In this document: positions 1-4,775 of the stretch, piece by piece
How the letters are laid out: the number at the start of each line of letters is the position of its first letter
Numbering within the stretch: the stretch's first letter is position 1
Origin: an uncultured Prevotella sp.
GTDB taxonomy: Bacteria > Bacteroidota > Bacteroidia > Bacteroidales > Bacteroidaceae
NCBI GenBank assembly: GCA_905210845.1
Contig: CAJLYG010000160.1
Span: 1 to 7,468 of the forward strand
DNA: 7,468 nt
Reading direction: 5' to 3'
Notes under the pieces: model-generated
Databases searched by the model: none
Seen by the model: the letters and a program-made list of their open reading frames with translations, nothing else
Told to the model about the DNA's origin: nothing
Translations under genes and position numbers: made by a program

Positions 1-52
1 AAAGAAAACCGGTTTCAGATTATTTCAGCAATTGCTGCAAAGCACAACCGTA

Positions 53-841
53 TCATTCTTCAATCGTTTTAGGAGTGATGTCCTTCAATTGGTTATATGC
101 GTCGAAGGCATATCTCCGCGCGATCCATAAGGTTGCGGCCAATGCCACAATGGACGTACAGAAACAAGCGATGATGAGCAATGTCTGATATTCCACGGCA
201 GCGATAACACTGGAGCCACTTAACAACATCGACCATATCACAACGGGAGAAAGGCCCACTACAAGGTAAGTCATCCTTGAGATATAATAAGCAGCGTTCT
301 TTTCCAAGGCCCGCCTGAGGAAATAATCCACGGCCTCTTCGTGCGTAGCACCATTCCCCAAGAGGAAGTAGTACAACTGCTGATGGTATCTCAGTCCCAT
401 ATAATAAGTGGACAACGCCTTGTAGTTCACCTCCAACATGCTACCCGTGAGAAATCCCATGACCGGGATGAAACACCTGGCATCAAAAGGGTTCTTCATT
501 CCCATCACGAAAAAGAGAAAGAACAGCCCAAAGAGTACGGCTGATAGTGCTGTCGCTGCCAAGACTGGTACAGTGAGCTTCGCAACAGACAATCGTGCTT
601 TGGACAAGGTGGTAAAGGAAACGACAACGGCCATCAGCAAGAACCACAGGATGTTCACCAATACATTGTTCCATTCAAAAACATAGTAAAGAAAGATTCC
701 CGTCAGGCACAGACAGGCAAGCATCTTCACGAATGCCACCAGCAATTTGCTGATCAGTCTCACCTTGAATCTGTACATGATATACAAGGGGATCCCCAAA
801 AGAATCAATCCCAGACAAAATCCGATTACCGTTAGTTCCAT
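53..841 (-). CDS. fetB: FetB-like (UPF0014/YbbM family) ABC transporter permease
   Basis: Predicted inner-membrane permease of the FetAB type; the E. coli pair is linked to iron export and peroxide resistance, and the metal specificity here is inferred only from the family. The 262 residues match the usual length (about 260). Hydrophobic segments lie near residues 5-23, 33-54, 58-78, 90-114, 123-140, 188-208 and 218-242. The family's core is recognisable as FIPVMGFLTGSM (124-135), followed by an amphipathic stretch with the GAT-x-x-EA motif (164-170). One oddity is GSM where homologues usually have GN(A/S)M. The ATG directly abuts the TAA of the upstream ATPase gene (TAAATG, zero spacing), so the two are almost certainly co-transcribed and translationally coupled. 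The stop is TGA at 53-55. Family assignment is firm; substrate is not. Confidence 0.88.
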   Translation of the reverse strand: MELTVIGFCLGLILLGIPLYIMYRFKVRLISKLLVAFVKMLACLCLTGIFLYYVFEWNNVLVNILWFLLMAVVVSFTTLSKARLSVAKLTVPVLAATALSAVLFGLFFLFFVMGMKNPFDARCFIPVMGFLTGSMLEVNYKALSTYYMGLRYHQQLYYFLLGNGATHEEAVDYFLRRALEKNAAYYISRMTYLVVGLSPVVIWSMLLSGSSVIAAVEYQTLLIIACFCTSIVALAATLWIARRYAFDAYNQLKDITPKTIEE

Positions 842-1453
842 TTATTGTTCCCTGTTTATTATAACCTGTTTATCGTAATACTGCCCATCCCTCCCATCGA
901 TAGCCGTGGCAACCACACATGATCCTTGACGGGCGAGGCTCCGGACCAATTGCCATTCCATGCCGCTCTGCGGCCCATCGACCAGGAACACCTCCTTGGG
1001 CATCTGCAAGAAGACAGTCAGGATGATTGCCCTTATCACGGATGTCTCCACGACAGTGATGTCCCTATTCAAGAATGCTGCGTCGATCCCTACCTTCTCC
1101 CATTCCTTCATCAAGGACTCTTGGGAGAAAGAGGAAGCCCGGTTGCCCTTCAGGTGTGTCAGCGTCTCAAGGAACTCCTCGACCGTTCCTTGGGGGAAGG
1201 CCAGGTCCTGGGGAAGATACCCGATCATTTGACGGAAAGATGCCGCAGAATCAGCGTTGATCCATTCCCCGTCCAAGGTGATATATCCCTTTTCCACAGG
1301 AAGCAATCCCAAGATCGCCATCAGCAAGGATGTCTTCCCTGAGCCTGGCCCACCTACGAGGCACATCACCTCCCCTTCTTTCGCAACAAAAGAAAGGTCG
1401 GATACGACAGGCTGTCCCCCACGGGATAAAAAGACATTCTTCAATTCAAGCAT
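842..1453 (-). CDS. fetA: FetA-like ABC ATPase subunit, degenerate
   Basis: ATP-binding partner of the adjacent FetB-like permease, 203 residues from the chosen ATG (E. coli FetA is about 225). The N-terminal half is a normal ABC fold: Walker A GGPGSGKT (34-41) and Q-loop YLPQD (79-83). The C-terminal half is eroded: where LSGGE(x)QR should be, about 20 residues before Walker B, the sequence is VVETSVIR; Walker B FLVD (156-159) is followed by Gly instead of the catalytic Glu; the D-loop SALD reads SGME; and the switch His is replaced (VVATAID, 180-186). The frame is open throughout, so this is divergence rather than a visible frameshift. The longest open frame begins with GTG at 1459; I prefer ATG at 1453 (MLELKN), two codons in. 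A promoter lies just upstream (1479-1508), giving a leader of about 20 nt with no Shine-Dalgarno. It may be a regulatory or weakly active ATPase; family assignment rests on fold, size and the fetB neighbour. Confidence 0.8.
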   Translation of the reverse strand: MLELKNVFLSRGGQPVVSDLSFVAKEGEVMCLVGGPGSGKTSLLMAILGLLPVEKGYITLDGEWINADSAASFRQMIGYLPQDLAFPQGTVEEFLETLTHLKGNRASSFSQESLMKEWEKVGIDAAFLNRDITVVETSVIRAIILTVFLQMPKEVFLVDGPQSGMEWQLVRSLARQGSCVVATAIDGRDGQYYDKQVIINREQ

Positions 1454-1478
1454 ACTCACAAGTTATGACTACTTGCTG

Positions 1479-1508
1479 CAAAAGTACGAATTAATTTCAA
1501 TACGGCAA
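1479..1508 (-). promoter_or_regulatory. Bacteroidetes-type promoter for the fetAB-like operon
   Basis: On the minus strand, TTG (1508-1506) is followed after 19 bp by TACTTTTG (1486-1479). This fits the Bacteroidetes housekeeping sigma pattern TTG...TAnnTTTG. Transcription would start near 1472, about 20 nt before the ATG at 1453. Called from pattern and position only. Confidence 0.65.
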
Positions 1509-1542
1509 AAGATGTCGTGGAAATAATCATTCGGCGATGGGA

Positions 1543-2799
1543 TCATTTTTCCCGCAGTTTCTTCTTCAATTTCTCAATGGCGCCCTCTAAGCTTTCCGTG
1601 GGCTCAATGATATTGTCCTTTCCCCAGAAATCAGGCGCATCGAACGATTCTACCTTGTCATACAGTGAACTCTTGGGACCAAACGACGCCTTCCCTTGGA
1701 TAGGATGGACCTGATCTTGCGGGTACTTATCGGTAACTACCATTTCCGCGGTCACCGTATATCCTGAATGGAACAGCTTTCGTTTCCAATCACAATTGAA
1801 CTTAGACAAGCTGCGGACATAGCTGATGCGCGAGATGCCGTCCTCATCCCGTTTGTAATTGACTAACAAGGACATCTCCTTCGGTTTAAAGCGCACCCCT
1901 TGCGGTTTCTTGACTAACATACACCTGGTGGCTTTCTCTCTGTCCTTCATATCCAATTGCAGTTCAATGCGCGAGAAAGCCAAGGTAGCCCGGTCGATAT
2001 ACACCTTCCCTATGTACAACGCATCCTCCACGATCCTGCGAGGAGTCAAGGCAAGCACGATTTGCGGACGGTCGTTGATGGATGTCGGGATATCCACGTT
2101 CACGTTATAGTTGTCCAGGTCTACATCATTGAAAAGGAATGCCGGATCCTTCACGTAGTCGATATAGATCGGGAGGACAGGCCCGCCCATGATCTTGGCA
2201 CCTAAGGTGTCACTTTGCTTGGTGCTGATCATCCTACGTGCCTTGTCGATCTCCACCCGGTCCAGATAGTGATTCATCTTGGCATAATCCGTCTTATACA
2301 TGTTCACGACCGCCTCAGCCACATAGATATATCGACGACCGCGTTGCGTCGTTTCCCGATAGAATCCCCGGAAGAGCTCCGGCACCTTACCGAAGTTCTG
2401 GGGGATCCTATCCATGGCAGCATAAAGGATGGAACGCCCTTCCCCAGCATTCACCAAGACTTCGGAAAGGGTTATAGCAGAAGGCTTCATGGACACTTTC
2501 AAGCGCGTGAGCTGGTCTTGGACCACGTATTTGCAGGTACGGTAACCCACATGGGAGAAGACAACAACTGAAGGTTTCCCCGCTGTCTTGAGGATAAATC
2601 CCCCATCCGAGTTGGTTACCGTACTAATATGGGTTCCGGGGACTGACACATTCACGTAAGCCAGGGCCTTGCCTGTCGCATGATCGCGGACGGTCCCGTC
2701 CAAGGTCACATAAGTATCCTGAGCCATGGCCTGCACGCTGAAAAGGGCACAGCACAGCAAGAGAAGAAAAGCCGGTATGGGATATGACAAGTTCTTCAT
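1543..2799 (-). CDS. Secreted CarboxypepD_reg-like domain protein
   Basis: Exported protein of 418 residues, function unknown. A signal peptide (residues 1-26) ends at AMA|QD. Residues about 30-117 form a CarboxypepD_reg-like beta-sandwich (PF13715 type), with the typical run of DGTVRD, an NSDGGF turn and HVGYR; in Bacteroidetes this domain often precedes TonB-dependent receptors or other envelope proteins. No TonB plug or barrel follows. The remaining roughly 300 residues are a Bacteroidetes-type extension containing IGKVYIDRATLAFSRIEL, resembling the strand pattern of LolA-like lipoprotein-sorting folds (weak inference), and end in a short charged helix. The open frame extends upstream to a TTG at 2835, but that codon sits inside the -7 promoter box; ATG at 2799 has a perfect Shine-Dalgarno (AAGGAGGT, 2811-2804) and starts the signal peptide. 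The gene has its own promoter, 83 nt downstream of the fimB-like stop. Likely periplasmic or outer-membrane associated. Confidence 0.88.
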   Translation of the reverse strand: MKNLSYPIPAFLLLLCCALFSVQAMAQDTYVTLDGTVRDHATGKALAYVNVSVPGTHISTVTNSDGGFILKTAGKPSVVVFSHVGYRTCKYVVQDQLTRLKVSMKPSAITLSEVLVNAGEGRSILYAAMDRIPQNFGKVPELFRGFYRETTQRGRRYIYVAEAVVNMYKTDYAKMNHYLDRVEIDKARRMISTKQSDTLGAKIMGGPVLPIYIDYVKDPAFLFNDVDLDNYNVNVDIPTSINDRPQIVLALTPRRIVEDALYIGKVYIDRATLAFSRIELQLDMKDREKATRCMLVKKPQGVRFKPKEMSLLVNYKRDEDGISRISYVRSLSKFNCDWKRKLFHSGYTVTAEMVVTDKYPQDQVHPIQGKASFGPKSSLYDKVESFDAPDFWGKDNIIEPTESLEGAIEKLKKKLREK

Positions 2800-2803
2800 G
2801 ATA

Positions 2804-2811
2804 ACCTCCTT
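2804..2811 (-). promoter_or_regulatory. Perfect Shine-Dalgarno that fixes the start of the CarboxypepD_reg gene
   Basis: The minus strand reads AAGGAGGT, then TATC, then ATG at 2799. Strong Shine-Dalgarno sites are uncommon in Bacteroidetes, and none of the other protein genes in this window has one. It decides the start in favour of 2799 over the upstream TTG at 2835. Confidence 0.8.
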
Positions 2812-2832
2812 TTTATGTTGAATAGAACATTG

Positions 2833-2863
2833 CAAATATAATCAAAAGGATTGATATTCACAA
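2833..2863 (-). promoter_or_regulatory. Promoter of the CarboxypepD_reg-like gene
   Basis: On the minus strand, TTG (2863-2861) is followed after 20 bp by TATATTTG (2840-2833), an excellent match to the Bacteroidetes consensus TTG...TAnnTTTG. The predicted start is near 2826, leaving a leader of about 27 nt that carries the Shine-Dalgarno. Confidence 0.75.
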
Positions 2864-2882
2864 TGTTTTCAACAGAAAGTTA

Positions 2883-3761
2883 TCAATACCTCATGTCTTT
2901 TTCTTCCCAATGGCTGTCCACCAAGAACTTGAACGAGTTTGCCTCAGGGTTGACGATCTCCCCATAGAACATCCCGGAGTATTGTGTGATCATGTTACGC
3001 TTGACATCCACATCCTCGAAGGTCCTTGTGAAGAGGATATTATCTGCTGGGTCCATGGCATTGACAGTGATCTTCAGCACGTCTGTATCCTCATGCGGGA
3101 AGGTATAGATCTCAAAGGTCTTGCCTTGCTGGGATACCGTGCGCTCCTCTGTCTGCTTGGAATTGACGCAACCGTGTCCAGTTACGGCATTGAAGGTACT
3201 GCTGCCACCCGTATATTTAAACTGGAGTTTCTTAATCTGGTCGGGCGCATCATCCTCGACCACCAACCGGAACATGGCTACCGCCCGTTTGAGTTCTACG
3301 GAATAGTCCTTAGGCTCATGAACCGTGATTTCCTGATACGCGTAAAAGGTATCTGTCACCTTCCCGTCAAAGGAGATCTTCTCCGGAGAGGTGATGGTCG
3401 CGGAAGAGGCTCCACTATGCGCGATGATCACTACCTGGAAGGACTTTCCCTTGCTCAGTTCCACTTTTACAGTGCCAAAGTCTTTGTCGCCAACTTTCTG
3501 GGCAATCGACTTCACCTTAGTGCCATTGCTGAACACTGCGAAATTGAGCCGTGTGCATAACTGCTCCACAGGCACGGCATCCCTCGTCACCGCAACGTCC
3601 TTGACGAACGGCACCTGTTCAAACTTGTCCACGTGAAAAACCAATTCGATACCATCCCCGTTTTCCTGGGATTCTTCATCATTCACATTTACTTTCTCGC
3701 AAGCAGAAAGTAACAAACAAGCGAGCACGCTCGTGCCCATTGCCATTAATTTGTTTTGCAT
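2883..3761 (-). CDS. FimB/Mfa2 family fimbrial anchor-type lipoprotein
   Basis: Predicted surface lipoprotein of 292 residues in the FimB/Mfa2 family, whose Porphyromonas members anchor fimbriae to the outer membrane and limit their length. A short signal peptide ends in the lipobox LLSAC, with Cys21 as the acylated residue. The stretch after Cys (EKVNVNDEESQE) is acidic, as in Bacteroidetes surface-export signals, although the exact signal is not certain. Two beta-rich halves follow: the second begins around ELKRAVAMFRLVVED, matching the family's conserved R(x)(V/L)A entry, and the C-terminus has the usual F-x-F-x-V-(D)-x-x-W pattern (FKFLVDSHW). No major fimbrillin (FimA/Mfa1-like) gene lies next to it in this window. 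ATG at 3761 is chosen because it gives a complete n-region with Lys4. The gene has its own promoter (3838-3868) and a leader of about 70 nt. Confidence 0.82.
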   Translation of the reverse strand: MQNKLMAMGTSVLACLLLSACEKVNVNDEESQENGDGIELVFHVDKFEQVPFVKDVAVTRDAVPVEQLCTRLNFAVFSNGTKVKSIAQKVGDKDFGTVKVELSKGKSFQVVIIAHSGASSATITSPEKISFDGKVTDTFYAYQEITVHEPKDYSVELKRAVAMFRLVVEDDAPDQIKKLQFKYTGGSSTFNAVTGHGCVNSKQTEERTVSQQGKTFEIYTFPHEDTDVLKITVNAMDPADNILFTRTFEDVDVKRNMITQYSGMFYGEIVNPEANSFKFLVDSHWEEKDMRY

Positions 3762-3837
3762 ACCATACTGTTTTAAAAGGTTATATATACGTTTACAAAA
3801 AGGTCTATATAATGTTTTCTAATGGTAAAGACCGCGA

Positions 3838-3868
3838 CAAAGATAGGAATTATCATCCAATCTTCCAA
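3838..3868 (-). promoter_or_regulatory. Promoter of the FimB/Mfa2-like gene
   Basis: On the minus strand, TTG (3868-3866) is followed after exactly 20 bp by TATCTTTG (3845-3838). Start is predicted near 3831, giving a leader of about 70 nt that is AT-rich and contains GGTCT...AGACC followed by a T run (see findings). Confidence 0.65.
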
Positions 3869-4035
3869 ATATTTTTTGTATTTTCTTTCATCATGGTCTG
3901 TAATAGACAACATCAGGAAACGTAAGCCTATCATATCTTGCACGATGACGGCCATACGTGGACGGACTTTGGAGCGCACATATCGGTAAGTGAATTTGCA
4001 GGCCAAAGGTTGACAGGAAAAGCACATCTTGCGCT

Positions 4036-4053
4036 AAATTCTCTCGAGAATTT
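4036..4053. repeat. 18-bp dyad repeat, copy 1
   Basis: AAATTCTCTCGAGAATTT: 8-bp inverted arms (AAATTCTC/GAGAATTT) around a central TC. The flanking T and A extend this copy's arms to 9 bp. It is identical to copy 2, which starts 65 bp further on in the same orientation. It looks like a binding or recombination site; which one is unknown. Confidence 0.85.
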
Positions 4054-4100
4054 ATTGTGATACCTATGCTATTGCTGTTCAAGAGGTCTTCTATTAGATC

Positions 4101-4118
4101 AAATTCTCTCGAGAATTT
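4101..4118. repeat. 18-bp dyad repeat, copy 2
   Basis: Identical 18 bases to copy 1, with the same central TC on the plus strand, so the two are direct repeats of a near-palindrome. The flanking bases differ from copy 1 (C and T rather than T and A), so identity stops at the dyad edges. Confidence 0.85.
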
Positions 4119-4167
4119 TGCATGATAGCAGCCCCGTTAGAACAAGCCCACGCTGGGCGAACGAATG

Positions 4168-4200
4168 AAAAAGGGTAGTCGCAGCTTGCAACTACCCCTT
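4168..4200 (-). terminator. Intrinsic terminator of ssrA
   Basis: The minus strand forms an 11-bp stem, GGGTAGTTGCA against TGCGACTACCC (one G-U pair), with a 3-nt AGC loop, at 4197-4173, followed at once by TTTTT (4172-4168). It begins about 10 nt after the mature tmRNA end. Confidence 0.88.
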
Positions 4201-4207
4201 ATCTTCG

Positions 4208-4603
4208 TGGACCTGGAGGGATTCGAACCCTCGTCCAAACAGGGAAACCATACGCTTTCTACACGTTTATTCCAGCCTTTGATTTTCGTGTGACGGCAAG
4301 ACCTGGACCACCAACCGGCACCTTATCCTCTAAAACTTCACCGAGCAAGCGAGGCATTGCCCGACTATTTCCGATTTACCTGCACCGCTAAGCCCTTAGA
4401 TTCGGAACAACATCCTTGGAGCGATGTCTCGTCCCATCACCTTGTGACGGGATAAAGCCAGTAATCTACTGTACTTCGATTAGGCAGCGAGAGCGTAATT
4501 GTTTTCGCCAATTAATTTTTGACAACTGAGATTTAAGAGCCAATCATCGACGCTCTGCGTGCTTACGTACCATTCCAACCCGCTGTCAAATCCAGTCAAG
4601 CCC
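4208..4603 (-). ncRNA. ssrA: tmRNA (transfer-messenger RNA)
   Basis: Ribosome-rescue RNA of 396 nt that, with SmpB, frees stalled ribosomes and tags the nascent peptide for proteolysis. The 5' end GGGCTTG pairs with CAGGTCC near the 3' end as a 7-bp acceptor stem with two wobble pairs, leaving A (4208) as discriminator. The T-arm is GAGGG-TTCGAAT-CCCTC. The encoded trailer after the discriminator is CGA, not CCA, so the CCA tail must be added enzymatically. The tag frame lies in the middle (4509-4480). Promoter and terminator flank it closely. The ends are set from the acceptor stem and should be right to within a base or two. Confidence 0.97.
4480..4509 (-). other. tmRNA tag-peptide reading frame (GENNYALAA)
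   Basis: Inside ssrA the minus strand reads GGC GAA AAC AAT TAC GCT CTC GCT GCC TAA, which encodes GENNYALAA followed by stop. With the alanine carried by the tmRNA itself the tag would be A-GENNYALAA. The YALAA end is the usual ClpXP-type degradation signal. The resume codon GGC is inferred from comparison with related tags. Confidence 0.88.
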
Positions 4604-4618
4604 GAACGGAATTATTTG

Positions 4619-4649
4619 CAAAGGTATAAATTATTCTTGAAATCTCCAA
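4619..4649 (-). promoter_or_regulatory. Promoter of ssrA
   Basis: On the minus strand, TTG (4649-4647) is followed after exactly 20 bp by TACCTTTG (4626-4619). Start is predicted near 4612, so the precursor has a 5' leader of roughly 10 nt before the mature end at 4603. Confidence 0.78.
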
Positions 4650-4668
4650 GAATTACATAACTTTTAAT

Positions 4669-4676
4669 TACCTTTG
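4669..4676 (+). promoter_or_regulatory. Candidate -7 box for the SLBB exporter gene
   Basis: TACCTTTG on the plus strand, identical to the ssrA -7 box in the opposite direction. There is no TTG 19-21 bp upstream, so the -33 half is missing and the promoter may be weak or need an activator. The start would be near 4683, leaving a leader of about 93 nt. Confidence 0.45.
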
Positions 4677-4707
4677 CAACGAAATTTAGGCTCACTAATA
4701 GATGATT

Positions 4708-4734
4708 TTGCATTTAATGAAAGATAGAATGCAA
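4708..4734 (+). promoter_or_regulatory. Stem-loop in the leader of the SLBB exporter gene
   Basis: Perfect 7-bp inverted repeat TTGCATT/AATGCAA with a 13-nt loop, within the predicted leader and 41 nt before the start codon. It is AU-rich and only moderately stable, and no T run follows. Function unknown. Confidence 0.35.
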
Positions 4735-4775
4735 CATTTCGCACAATTTAGAGTTATAAAGACAAAGAGAAAAAG

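Larger units (their letters stand above)
3869..4167. other. Intergenic stretch between the fimB-like promoter and the ssrA terminator
   Basis: About 300 bp with no supportable gene. It holds the two 18-bp dyad repeats (4036-4053 and 4101-4118) and a small 5-bp GCCCA/TGGGC hairpin at 4146-4158. Open frames of 60-85 codons exist here, but they run through the fimB-like promoter or have no family resemblance. Confidence 0.6.

Noticed and set aside
26..37. Perfect 12-bp palindrome CAGCAATTGCTG just after the fetB-like gene
   Set aside because: As a hairpin it has only a 4-bp stem with an AATT loop and no T run, so it is not a convincing terminator. The window edge prevents further judgement.
2800..2835. 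Upstream TTG start extending the CarboxypepD_reg protein by 12 residues
   Set aside because: The TTG lies within the -7 promoter box, upstream of the predicted transcript start, and the extension would precede an otherwise complete signal peptide.
3773..4027. 84-codon minus-strand open frame upstream of the fimB-like gene
   Set aside because: It runs through the fimB-like promoter and leader, has no ribosome binding site or recognisable domain, and its composition is not protein-like.
3891..4082. 63-codon minus-strand open frame across dyad copy 1
   Set aside because: Overlaps the preceding frame out of register, resembles no family and has no promoter or ribosome site of its own.
4146..4158. 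GCCCA/TGGGC hairpin downstream of the ssrA terminator
   Set aside because: Only 5 bp with no T run; probably chance.
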